DNA of 41,231 nt from Nocardia xishanensis NBRC 101358 (GTDB lineage Bacteria > Actinomycetota > Actinomycetes > Mycobacteriales > Mycobacteriaceae), in contig NZ_BDCF01000062.1 in the NCBI RefSeq assembly GCF_001613365.1, forward strand, positions 1 to 41,231. The letters run 5' to 3'. The position numbers and the translations under genes are program-made. Position 1 is the first letter of the stretch, and the number at the start of each line of letters is the position of its first letter. The notes below the pieces were generated by a model. The model had not been told where the DNA came from and ran no database searches. It worked only from the letters and a program-made list of their open reading frames with translations. Shown here in pieces: positions 14,914 to 22,774 of the stretch.

Positions 14914-15480
14914 TCAGGCGCCCAGCGCCGCGAGAATCTGCTCGGTCGAACAGACACGCCCAAGGCGCGGGAAAATCTTGGTGAAAGAGTGCACGTGCGA
15001 GGCCTCGTCCGTGTCGGTGGTCGCGTCCTCGGCGAAGACCAGCTCATAGCTGTGCTCCCACGCCGAGCGCGCGGTCGACTCCACGCCGATGCTGGTGGCG
15101 ATGCCCGCTAGTACGAGCCGGTCGATGCGGCGGCGGCGCAATTGGAGATCGAGCTCCGTGCCGGTGAACGCACCCCAGTGCCGCTTGGTGATGAACACGT
15201 CGGCCAGGTCGACCAGCTCGGCCGGGATCTCCCCGAAAGGTGGCCGAGGGGCGGCGGCCGGGCCGGGGCGATCGCAGGCGGCGGGCGGCAAGTCGCCGCT
15301 GTCCTCGGACCACTCGACGCGCACCACCACGACGGGTAACCGATTGGCGCGAAACGCCTTGGCGAGGCGGACGCTCTGCCGCAGCACGTCGCGCACGGGA
15401 CGCACCGTCGGCCGTTCGAGTATCCCGCGCTGAAGATCGATCAGTACCAACGCGGTGTTGTCGAAGCTGGCGACGGGCAC
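14914..15480 (-). CDS. Isochorismatase-fold hydrolase lacking the catalytic cysteine (copy A)
   Basis: 188 residues of the isochorismatase-like (cysteine hydrolase) fold. Asp15 (LVLIDLQRG) and Lys99 (FITKRHWGAFTGTELD) of the catalytic triad are present, but the motif GxxTxxCV reads GIATSIGV, so Gly132 replaces the nucleophilic Cys. Residues following (ESTARSAWEHSYELVFAEDA) are typical of the family. Cys-less members exist among actinobacteria and in true isochorismatases, which do not need the Cys, so activity is possible but amidase chemistry is not. The GTG start is preceded by GAGAGGA. A 7-bp inverted repeat (GGCTTCT/AGAAGCC, 15494-15513) sits in its leader. Same strand as parA but separated by the palindrome. 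Confidence 0.85.
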   Translation of the reverse strand: MPVASFDNTALVLIDLQRGILERPTVRPVRDVLRQSVRLAKAFRANRLPVVVVRVEWSEDSGDLPPAACDRPGPAAAPRPPFGEIPAELVDLADVFITKRHWGAFTGTELDLQLRRRRIDRLVLAGIATSIGVESTARSAWEHSYELVFAEDATTDTDEASHVHSFTKIFPRLGRVCSTEQILAALGA

Positions 15481-15513
15481 TGCGAATCCTCTCGGCTTCT
15501 TCCGCGAGAAGCC

Positions 15514-15998
15514 ATCTAGTTAGCAAAACTCACAATTTTTCCAACTTTATCGCACGAGTCAAGACCCCTCGAGCGTCGACTTCCAAGCCCTCGGAGCGCC
15601 GCGCGATGGAACAGGCCGAGCAACTCGTCTACCTGGGCGATAGTCGACATTTTCATGTAATATGTTGTGCCACAACCGGTTTCAAACTAAGCCAAGTAAC
15701 GTCGGCCTCGCCGTCATCCGAGCCCAACCGCAAACACCGACACGAGCGAGTAGGGCGCGGCCATCGGCGTCGCGTCGACCTTGCGTGGCGCTCGTCGGCC
15801 AACACCGGACAGCCTCAGCCAGACAACCACGGACCCGGCGGTGCGAGCGGGCAAACGCCGGAGTTGCTCGTCGACTGCCGCGCGGCCCGTCGTCGCGCAC
15901 AGGACCCGACCGCGACAGCGCGGGACTTATCCCACAGCAGCGCCGCTTCCCCAGGTCAGCCGGAGATTAGCGGACCGGGCAGCGGGTAGCTCCCGATC
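15514..15998. other. Intergenic region with an A+T-rich island
   Basis: About 480 bases without a supported gene. 15515-15560 is A+T-rich and probably contains the promoter of the leftward isochorismatase-fold gene. 15641-15690 is another A+T-rich patch with TAATAT at 15658-15663 immediately before the 13-base inverted repeat GTTGTG-C-CACAAC (15664-15676), which looks like a promoter with operator pointing right, 320 bases ahead of the decarboxylase. 15700-15998 shows nothing recognisable; a small RNA cannot be excluded. Confidence 0.45.
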
Positions 15999-17459
15999 AT
16001 GGACCACTCACGAGCTCCCCTGGTGGACGCACTCGCCGCGTATCACCGCTCGGACCGGTACGGGTTCACCCCGCCGGGCCACCGACAGGGTCGCGGTGTC
16101 GACGAGCGTGTGCTCGACACGATTGGGCGGGACGCGTTCCGCTCCGATGTGCTGATCGGACCCGGTTTGGACGACCGCCTCGCCAGAGGCGGCTATCTGG
16201 CCGAGGCCGAGGAACTGATGGCCGACGCGGTGGGCGCCGACACGGCCTTCTTCTCCACCTGCGGCAGCTCGCTGTCGGTGAAGGCCGCGATGATGGCGGT
16301 GGCAGGCGGCCAGGGTGGCGGTTTGCTGGTGGCCCGCGACAGCCACAAATCCATCGTCGCCGGGCTGATCTTCGCGGGCGTCAGGCCGCACTGGATCACG
16401 CCGCGCTGGGACGCCGAGCGGCACTTCTCCCATCCGCCCTCGCCGCAACAGGTGCGCGAAGCATGGGAACGCAATCCCGACGCGGCGGGCGCGCTGATCG
16501 TCAGCCCGAGCCCGTACGGCACCTGCGCCGATATCGCAGGCATCGCCGATGTCTGTCACGAGCGCGGCAAGCCGCTGATCGTCGACGAGGCGTGGGGCGC
16601 CCACCTGCCTTTCCATCCCGAATTGCCCACCTGGGCGATGGATGTGGGTGCGGACCTGTGCGTGGTGAGCGTGCACAAGATGGGGGCTGGGTTCGAGCAG
16701 GGCTCGGTGTTCCATCTCCAGGGCGATCTGGTCGACCCGGCGCGGCTGAGCGCGTGCGCCGATCTGCTCATGACCACCAGCCCGAGCGTGCTGGTCTACA
16801 CCGCGCTCGACGGCTGGCGCAGGCAGATGGTGCAGCACGGGCGAGAGTTGCTCGACGCGGCCCTGCGCGTCGCCGACGATGCCCGCGCCGATTTGGCCCG
16901 GATACCGGGCATCACCGTGATGGCAGACGAACTGCTCGGCGTCGAGGCCTCGCACGATCTGGATCGGCTCCAGGTGCTGATGGACGTCTCCGGGACGGGA
17001 TCGACGGGCTACGACGCCGCCGACTGGCTGCGCGAGCACCGCCACATCGACATGGGGCTGGTCGATCACCGCCGCATTCTCGCGACGCTGTCGATCGCCG
17101 ACGACAAGGAAACCGTCGCGTCCTTGGTTGACGGCGTTGCCGCGTGGCGCGACCAACTGAAAGACCCGCGGCCTTCGCAGATCCGTTTGCCATCCCCCAA
17201 GGAGCTGCAGCTCGAGACGGTGGAGCTGCCGCGCGAGGCGTTCTTCGGTGACGTCGAGATCGTCCCGATCGCCAAGGCGCCGGGACGAATCTCGGCCGAG
17301 CAGCTCACCCCGTACCCGCCCGGCATTCCGGTGGCGGTGCCCGGCGAGCGGCTCAACGAAGCGGTGGTCGAGTACTTGCGGTCGGGTCACGAGGAGGGCA
17401 TGAACGTGCCGGACGCGGCGGATTCCAGCCTGGAAACGGTGCGCGTCGTTCGCGAGTGA
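15999..17459 (+). CDS. Orn/Lys/Arg family PLP-dependent decarboxylase
   Basis: 486 residues, fold type I PLP enzyme of the short bacillary-type Orn/Lys/Arg decarboxylase family (Bacillus SpeA-like length). N-terminal YGFTPPGHRQG motif (about 21-31), FFSTCGSS (about 84-91) for phosphate binding, DSHKSIVAGL, the PLP-ring Asp196 in VDEAWGAH, and the Schiff-base Lys227 in SVHKMGAGFEQGS. The C-terminal domain contains APGRISAEQLTPYPPGIPV, diagnostic of the family. It would decarboxylate arginine, lysine or ornithine to a polyamine precursor; which one cannot be told. It stands alone, with no polyamine genes adjacent. The ribosome binding site is weak. Confidence 0.92.
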   Translation: MDHSRAPLVDALAAYHRSDRYGFTPPGHRQGRGVDERVLDTIGRDAFRSDVLIGPGLDDRLARGGYLAEAEELMADAVGADTAFFSTCGSSLSVKAAMMAVAGGQGGGLLVARDSHKSIVAGLIFAGVRPHWITPRWDAERHFSHPPSPQQVREAWERNPDAAGALIVSPSPYGTCADIAGIADVCHERGKPLIVDEAWGAHLPFHPELPTWAMDVGADLCVVSVHKMGAGFEQGSVFHLQGDLVDPARLSACADLLMTTSPSVLVYTALDGWRRQMVQHGRELLDAALRVADDARADLARIPGITVMADELLGVEASHDLDRLQVLMDVSGTGSTGYDAADWLREHRHIDMGLVDHRRILATLSIADDKETVASLVDGVAAWRDQLKDPRPSQIRLPSPKELQLETVELPREAFFGDVEIVPIAKAPGRISAEQLTPYPPGIPVAVPGERLNEAVVEYLRSGHEEGMNVPDAADSSLETVRVVRE

Positions 17460-17637
17460 ACCCACCGGCTCCGCGGCCGCCAGGCCCGGTCGGAGGTCGC
17501 CCGGCCGCACTCGGCGGACGTCTGCCGCGGTGATCTTCGCACCATCGGCCCGAGCCCACCCGCGCTGTGCTGTGACGTCCCCCAAGGCGGCATCGACGGA
17601 CTCCACCCACGCGCGTCCTGGCCGTAAGGTTGCGATC

Positions 17638-18636
17638 ATGTCGAAGCCCGAGATCTCCGAGCTCGTCCAGTCGGTGGTGGAGTCGTATCTGCTCGACGGC
17701 GAGCGCAGGTACAACCGCGCCGAGGTGGCCGAGCGGTCGGGGGTGTCCCCCGCGATCTCCCGGCGACTGTGGACCGCCCTCGGCTTTCCGGAGAATCCCG
17801 AAGACGCCATCGACTACACCGACGCCGATGTCGACGCGGTGCAGCACTTCCGCGGCCTGAAAGTGGTCGCCGCCTCCGATATGCGCCAGCAGGCCGCGGC
17901 CGCGCGCACACTCGGTCAGTCCATGGCGCGGCTGGCGGAATGGCAGGCCGATCTGGTCATTTCCGAGATCTCGACCAAAGTCGCGGACGCCACCCGCGAG
18001 GACGGCGCCGACACGGCGGAGATCGCCAGGCTCGCCACCGAGGAGACGATCTCGGTGCTCGAGGAGTTGCAGACCTACGCGTGGCGCCGCCATCTGGCCG
18101 CGGCGCTGGCCCGCTCCTTCGACAACGAGAGCCGGGCCGAGGACTCCACCAGGGAGCTGGCGGTCGGCTTCGCCGACATGGTCGGCTACACCCGGTTGAC
18201 CAGGCACCTGCACCCGGACGAGCTGTCGACGCTGCTGGAGGCGTTCGAGTCGACGACGAACGCGGCGATCACCGAGAACGGCGGCTGGGTGATCAAGCAC
18301 GTCGGCGACGAAGTGATGTTCGCGGCGGAGACGGCGCAGGCGGCCGCGCGCATCGCGCTGGCCATCCAGGAGTCGACGATGATGGTCGGCGGAACGCCGG
18401 ACCTGCGCGTCGCCCTCGCCTACGGCCCCGTGCTGCAACGGTGGGGCGACCTCTACGGCTCGGTGGTCAACATCGCTTCCCGCCTGACCGGCGTCGCCCG
18501 CCCAGGCACCGTCCTCGTCGACGACGCCGCGGCCGCGGAACTGGCCGACGACCCGGAATTCGACGTGCGCAACCTCCGCAGCGTCCGAGTCCGCGGCTTC
18601 AACCGGCTGCGCCCCCACGCCCTGCGTCGCGGCTGA
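17638..18636 (+). CDS. Class III adenylate/guanylate cyclase with HTH-like N-terminal regulatory domain
   Basis: 332 residues. The N-terminal domain (about 1-160) begins with a MerR-like helix-turn-helix pattern (RYNRAEVAERSGVSPAISRR, then YTDADVDAVQ) and continues as alpha-helices, the arrangement of the autoinhibitory pH- or fatty-acid-sensing domains of M. tuberculosis Rv1264 and Rv2212. The catalytic domain (about 170-330) has both metal Asp residues, FADMVGYTRL (about 179-188) and KHVGDEVMFA (about 221-230), the substrate-specifying Lys of KHVGDE, and the transition-state Asn/Arg in VVNIASRL (about 276-283). All residues for homodimeric ATP cyclisation appear intact. A cAMP-phosphodiesterase-type gene lies 2.2 kb downstream. 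Start is the ATG at 17638, where the family similarity begins. Confidence 0.92.
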   Translation: MSKPEISELVQSVVESYLLDGERRYNRAEVAERSGVSPAISRRLWTALGFPENPEDAIDYTDADVDAVQHFRGLKVVAASDMRQQAAAARTLGQSMARLAEWQADLVISEISTKVADATREDGADTAEIARLATEETISVLEELQTYAWRRHLAAALARSFDNESRAEDSTRELAVGFADMVGYTRLTRHLHPDELSTLLEAFESTTNAAITENGGWVIKHVGDEVMFAAETAQAAARIALAIQESTMMVGGTPDLRVALAYGPVLQRWGDLYGSVVNIASRLTGVARPGTVLVDDAAAAELADDPEFDVRNLRSVRVRGFNRLRPHALRRG

Positions 18637-18740
18637 CACCCCCTGCCACACAATTCGCATACGCCACACAAAGCCGGTACCTGTGTGCGGCGTATGCACG
18701 GGCTGTGGGAGCGGCTCGGCGAGCACGTAGGGTCGTGCGG

Positions 18741-19508
18741 ATGGGTATCGAGTGGGCGCGGTTGCGAGAGGACTGTCTGATCGCCGAGGACGAGGCGGTT
18801 CTCGCGTTGAACAAGCCCGCGGGGATTTCGGTCACCGGCGAGCGGCACGACACCGACATCGTGGAATTGGCCGCGGCGGCGGGTGAGACGTTGTACCCGG
18901 TGCACCGGATCGACAAGGTGACCTCGGGATTGGTGCTACTGGCCAAGGATCTCGGCGCGCACGGTGAGCTCACCAGGCAGTTCAACAAGCAGACCGCGGA
19001 CAAGGCGTATTTGGCGATCGTCGATTCCACCGGGTTGCCCGAGCGCGGCGTGATCGATCTGCCGTTGAGCGTCGGCCGGAAGAACCGGGTGCGGATCGCG
19101 GCGCCGCGCGAGAGCATCCGCGACGAGAGCGGGCGCTGGTTCGTGAACGAAAGCGATCTGCTCGACACCAAGAACTATCCGTCGCTGACTCGCTTCGCGA
19201 CCGTGTCGCGCGCCGAGCGGCACACGGTGCTAGCGCTGCGCCCGGTGACCGGCCGTCGCCACCAGATCCGGGTGCACCTGGCCTGGATCGGGCACCCGAT
19301 CCTCGGCGACCCGCTTTTCGACAAGTCCGGCGCCTATCCGCGCGCCCACCTGCATTCGTGGCGGCTCGGTCTCGCCGCGTCCTGGCGCACCCCGCCCGAG
19401 CTGGATCTGGACGCATCGCCCGGTGCGGACTTCTGGGCGCCGGTCGCTCCGCCGGATCCGGCCGTACTCCTCGACCGCGCGGCCGAACTGCTCAGCACGG
19501 TCTCCTGA
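18741..19508 (+). CDS. RluA-family pseudouridine synthase
   Basis: 255 residues. Contains the RluA/RsuA-fold signature HRIDKVTSGLVLLAKD (about 55-70) with the catalytic Asp at about residue 57, NKPAGISVTG near 29, and the C-terminal RPVTGRRHQIRVHLAWIGHPILGD motif region split around residues 168-195. It lacks an N-terminal S4 domain, like RluA-type enzymes that modify rRNA or tRNA uridines. The exact target is not predictable. The ATG is chosen because the conserved region starts soon after it; longer frames extend over the intergenic region. Convergent with the DinB-type gene 40 bases away without a clear terminator. Confidence 0.9.
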   Translation: MGIEWARLREDCLIAEDEAVLALNKPAGISVTGERHDTDIVELAAAAGETLYPVHRIDKVTSGLVLLAKDLGAHGELTRQFNKQTADKAYLAIVDSTGLPERGVIDLPLSVGRKNRVRIAAPRESIRDESGRWFVNESDLLDTKNYPSLTRFATVSRAERHTVLALRPVTGRRHQIRVHLAWIGHPILGDPLFDKSGAYPRAHLHSWRLGLAASWRTPPELDLDASPGADFWAPVAPPDPAVLLDRAAELLSTVS

Positions 19509-19547
19509 CCCTTCCGCCCGCTACCGCGCCGGAGCTGCTTCGATTTG

Positions 19548-20195
19548 CTACGCGCGCAACGACTTCGGCGTCCACTCGGGCGCGCGCCCGAGCTGCCGGA
19601 GCACCCGGTCCATGGTCGAACCCGCGCCATCCGCCGTCAGCGCGGGGGCGAACGCCGCGCCGGGCGCCGAACGCTCCTGACCGTCCGGAACCGCCGCCGC
19701 GACCTCGAGCGCCATCAGCGCCAATTCCGGATCGGGGTCGACGGTCTCGCCGATCGAACGCGCCACGTCCCACGCGTGCACGACGCTGTCGACCAAGTGG
19801 AACCGAATGACGGTCGCGGCGGGAAGCCGATGCCTGGTGGAGAACTCGGGAAGCAGCACGGTGCGCTCGAAGACGCCCTGCTCGGCGAAGGCCGCGACGA
19901 CCTCCTCCGCGGCGGCCAGGTAGTCGGCCACCGGATCCGCCGCGGGCCGCACCTCCCAGGCGCCGGGGTCGTCGGCTCCGCGCACCGCACCAGCGAACCC
20001 GCGGTCCTGGGTGGCCATGTGTGCCAGCAAAGCGCGTAAATCCCAACCGGCACAGGGTGTTTCGTCGGTCAGTCGCGCGGCGTCGACCCGCGCGACGGCA
20101 CCCGCGCTCAGCCGCACGGCCCGTGCGTGCAGCGCACGCAGCCGCTCGTTCGACTCGGTCGTGTCGGTCGCTTTTCCTTCGGATTCGATACTCAT
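19548..20195 (-). CDS. TIGR03086/mycothiol-maleylpyruvate isomerase-like metalloprotein (DinB fold)
   Basis: 215 residues, four-helix-bundle DinB/MDMPI fold. The metal site is visible as His59 (LLAHMATQ) plus Asp136 and His140 in FHLVDSVVHAWDVA, matching the His / Glu-or-Asp / His pattern of mycothiol-dependent maleylpyruvate isomerase. The motif CAGWDLRALLAHM is typical of the TIGR03086 group. Members are probable mycothiol transferases or isomerases, fitting a mycothiol-making actinobacterium; the substrate is unknown. It is divergent from a MarR regulator with a palindrome in the 51-base gap, so it is likely part of a ligand-inducible detoxification pair. Confidence 0.87.
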   Translation of the reverse strand: MSIESEGKATDTTESNERLRALHARAVRLSAGAVARVDAARLTDETPCAGWDLRALLAHMATQDRGFAGAVRGADDPGAWEVRPAADPVADYLAAAEEVVAAFAEQGVFERTVLLPEFSTRHRLPAATVIRFHLVDSVVHAWDVARSIGETVDPDPELALMALEVAAAVPDGQERSAPGAAFAPALTADGAGSTMDRVLRQLGRAPEWTPKSLRA

Positions 20196-20197
20196 GC

Positions 20198-20220
20198 GCT
20201 TATCGTAAGCATACGCTTAT
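20198..20220. promoter_or_regulatory. MarR-type operator in the divergent gap
   Basis: TAAGC (20206-20210) and GCTTA (20215-20219) form an inverted repeat with a 4-base spacer. A direct copy, GCTTATCGTAAGC, overlaps it on the left (about 20199-20210). The position between the DinB-type gene and the MarR gene fits autoregulation. Confidence 0.6.
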
Positions 20221-20246
20221 CATCTGCCAAGAAGTATTTTCTAGGC

Positions 20247-20702
20247 ATGCCAGACCCCGACCGACCCGATCTCGCCGCGATGGTCGTGCCGCTCGGCCGC
20301 GCACTCGTCGCGGCCGAACTGCCCGTCCTGGAACGCAACGGGCTCACCATGTGGGCCTACGGAGTGCTACTCGGCCTGGAACTGGAGCCGGTGTACACGC
20401 AGGCCGCGCTGGCCAAGGCCATCGGCGCGGACAAGACTCGCATCATCGGCGTCCTCGACGACCTGCAACGACGCGGCCTCATCGAACGCGCGCCCGACCC
20501 CACCGACCGGCGCGTCAACCTGGTCTCGCTCACCAAGGAAGGCAAGGCGGTCCGCGACCGCGCCCAGCGGGAGATCCGCGACCGAGAGGAAGAAATGCTC
20601 GCCGCGCTCCCGCGCGCCGATCGCCAGGCATTCCTCCGCACGCTGCACACGCTCTGGGCGAACGTCACCGCCGAGCGAGGCTCCCAGGCGCCGCGAATGT
20701 GA
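20247..20702 (+). CDS. MarR-family transcriptional regulator
   Basis: 151 residues. Winged helix-turn-helix: YTQAALAKAIGADKTRIIGVL (about 50-70, recognition helix) and the wing RRGLIERAPDPTDRRVNLVSLT (about 76-97) with the DxRR motif characteristic of MarR. C-terminal helices give the dimer interface. The ATG at 20247 is chosen from family length; frames extending to 20127 would cross the divergent gene's start and the operator. It probably represses itself and the divergent DinB-type gene, released by a small phenolic or electrophilic ligand (family inference). Confidence 0.9.
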   Translation: MPDPDRPDLAAMVVPLGRALVAAELPVLERNGLTMWAYGVLLGLELEPVYTQAALAKAIGADKTRIIGVLDDLQRRGLIERAPDPTDRRVNLVSLTKEGKAVRDRAQREIRDREEEMLAALPRADRQAFLRTLHTLWANVTAERGSQAPRM

Positions 20703-20854
20703 CCGTCGCCACTTTCGTGCGGTGCCGCCCCGCACGGTGGCGAGCCTCATGAAGACGGACAATGCGCAGGTCATCTAGCCTGGGACAGTGCCGAGCACAC
20801 GATGTGGGCACACTCTGACGCAACGCAGCGATCCCTCAGAGAAAGCGAACGCCG

Positions 20855-21634
20855 ATGATCCTGGTGGCACAGGTCAGCGATACACACTTCGATCTCGGCG
20901 CCCGTAACGCCGAACGCGTGGAGCGGGTGATGGCCTTTCTCGCCGATTTACGCCGCAAGCCCGACGCCATCCTGGTGACCGGTGACATCACCGATTCCGG
21001 CAAGGCCGAACAGTACGCCGAGGCCCGCGTCGCGCTGGCCGCCGACATTCCGGTCTACCCCATTCCCGGAAATCACGACGATCGCGCCAACTTCCGCACC
21101 GCGCTGCTCGGCGAGCCCGCCGCGACCACGCCGATCAACCACGCGCACCGGATCGGCGAACTGACTGTGGCCCTGCTGGATTCGAGCATTCCCGGGGAGG
21201 CGGGCGGCGCGCTCGCCGAGGAGACCTACGACTGGCTGCACGGCGTGCTCGCCGACGCGCCCGCCGACGGACCCATCCTGCTCGCGATGCACCACCCGCC
21301 GGTGCACCTGCACAGCCCGATCATCGACGGCATCACCCTCGCCGACCCCGATCGCCTCGCCGCGCTGGTGGCCGGGGACGAGCGCATTCTCGGCGTGCTC
21401 ACCGGACACGCGCACTCCGCGGCGACAACGACCTTCGGTGGTCGCCCGCTGCTGGTCGCGCCGAGCACGGCCTCGGTGCTCGGCGGCGAGTGGGAGCTCG
21501 AATTGCCGGGCCACGTGATGGATTACGCGCCGGACCCGGCCGTCGCGTTGCACGTCATCGACGAGAAAGGCGGCCTGACAACACATTTCCGCCCCGTCTC
21601 GATGGGCGGCTATCTCGGCGTGCAGCCCGGCTGA
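20855..21634 (+). CDS. Class III cyclic-nucleotide phosphodiesterase-type metallophosphoesterase (CpdA/Rv0805-like)
   Basis: 259 residues, calcineurin-like two-metal hydrolase. All five metal motifs are seen: Asp9-x-His11 (SDTHFD), Asp44 (VTGDITD), Asn73-His74 (PGNHDD), His146 (AMHHPP) and GHxH at 184-187 (TGHAHS). This set and the length match CpdA of E. coli and Rv0805 of M. tuberculosis, which hydrolyse cAMP among other phosphodiesters. With the adenylate cyclase gene 2.2 kb upstream on the same strand it may form a local cAMP make-and-break pair, though they are not one operon. The gene ends TGA directly abutting the TCA of the convergent AraC gene. Confidence 0.9.
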   Translation: MILVAQVSDTHFDLGARNAERVERVMAFLADLRRKPDAILVTGDITDSGKAEQYAEARVALAADIPVYPIPGNHDDRANFRTALLGEPAATTPINHAHRIGELTVALLDSSIPGEAGGALAEETYDWLHGVLADAPADGPILLAMHHPPVHLHSPIIDGITLADPDRLAALVAGDERILGVLTGHAHSAATTTFGGRPLLVAPSTASVLGGEWELELPGHVMDYAPDPAVALHVIDEKGGLTTHFRPVSMGGYLGVQPG

Positions 21635-22699
21635 TCAGCGCAGCGTCACTCGCTCGCGGCGGTACGCGGCAGGCGTGACGCCGGTCCAGCGCTTGAACGC
21701 GTAGATGAAGGTGGAGGACTCGGCGTAGCCGAGGCGGATCGCCACGTCGCTCACCGAAAGCGGTGTCGCGGAGAGCATTTCCTCGGCGAGGGCGCGGCGC
21801 ACCTCGTCCAGCAGTACGCGATAGCTGGTGCCCGCCGCGTCGAGATGTCTGCGCAGCGTCCTGGTGCTCATGTTCAGCTCGCGCGCCACCAGGTCGATAC
21901 CCGGCGGCGCGGCGAAACCGTCCGCACCGCCGGGCACCAGCAGCTCGCGCACCTCCGCGGCGATGCCCGTGCGCGCCCTGCGGCGATCCACCAGCTGACG
22001 ACACTGGGCCAGGCACATCGCCCAGGTGTGCTCATTGGCCTGCGGCAGTGGCTGTTCCAGCATCGCGGGATCGATGGTGAACACGTTGTGCGCCCGACCG
22101 TACGCGGGGCGCACGCCGAGCACCTCGGTCACCCGGTCGACGTATCCAGGTTCCGCGAAACGGAATTCGGCGCGCAACAGCGGCACCGGCCGTCCGAGCA
22201 GATCGCTCATCACCTGGTACATGGCCGTCACGTCGCGTTCGACCAGGAACTGGCGCACGTCCGCGGGCACCGACTCGTCGTGCACCCGCGCGACGAACTC
22301 CCCCGCCTCCCAGTGCGCGACCGGCAGGCAGAAGGCGAAACTCAGATCGAGGAACCGCAGCGCGAAGGAGATCGCCTCGCCGAGGGTCGGACTGCTCACG
22401 CACGCGAAGCCGAAGATGCCGAAGGTGGTGATCCGGTACCGCCTGCCCAGCTCGACGCCGAGCGCGGGCTCGTCGACCTCGCGGACCAGATTGCGGATCA
22501 CCGCGAGCTCGGTGTGCGCGTCGATCTGGGCGTCGGGGTCGCGCAGCACGGCGTCGGTCAGTCCGGTGCCTGCCAGCATGCGGGCCGCGGACACACCGTG
22601 CTCGCCCGCGTACCCCACCATCAGGGCCACGCCGGCGATCCCGCGCGGGAAGTTCCAGTCGCGGATTCCAGCAGCCAGCACCCGCTCCACAGCCCACAT
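21635..22699 (-). CDS. AraC-family transcriptional regulator (OruR/ArgR-like N-terminal domain)
   Basis: 354 residues. The N-terminal 'arabinose-binding-like' effector domain (PF12625 type) covers about 20-210, with GRRYRITTFGIFGFACVSSPTLGEAI. The C-terminal AraC DNA-binding domain (about 255-350) has two helix-turn-helices: ARELNMSTRTLRRHLDAAG and VAIRLGYAESSTFIYAFKRW, then GVTPAAYRR. The frame is open much further upstream but family length and the divergent BVMO gene make the ATG at 22699 the sensible start. It probably activates the divergent BVMO gene 75 bases away in response to its substrate. Its stop touches the stop of the convergent phosphodiesterase gene. Confidence 0.9.
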   Translation of the reverse strand: MWAVERVLAAGIRDWNFPRGIAGVALMVGYAGEHGVSAARMLAGTGLTDAVLRDPDAQIDAHTELAVIRNLVREVDEPALGVELGRRYRITTFGIFGFACVSSPTLGEAISFALRFLDLSFAFCLPVAHWEAGEFVARVHDESVPADVRQFLVERDVTAMYQVMSDLLGRPVPLLRAEFRFAEPGYVDRVTEVLGVRPAYGRAHNVFTIDPAMLEQPLPQANEHTWAMCLAQCRQLVDRRRARTGIAAEVRELLVPGGADGFAAPPGIDLVARELNMSTRTLRRHLDAAGTSYRVLLDEVRRALAEEMLSATPLSVSDVAIRLGYAESSTFIYAFKRWTGVTPAAYRRERVTLR

Positions 22700-22774
22700 T
22701 ATGGCCGAAAGTCTCGATGCACCCGTCGGCGCCGGTTCTAGAGTGGAGACATCGGATGTTGTGAGGAGTGTCAC

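Noticed and set aside
10184..15480. Integrative element inserted at tRNA-Arg carrying the ParA pair
   Set aside because: No integrase, no duplicated tRNA 3' end and the ParA genes lie on the 5' side of the tRNA, the wrong side for standard attachment.
15927..15936. DnaA-box-like TTATCCCACA
   Set aside because: One extra base against the consensus, single occurrence, no dnaA, dnaN or box cluster nearby; not an origin.
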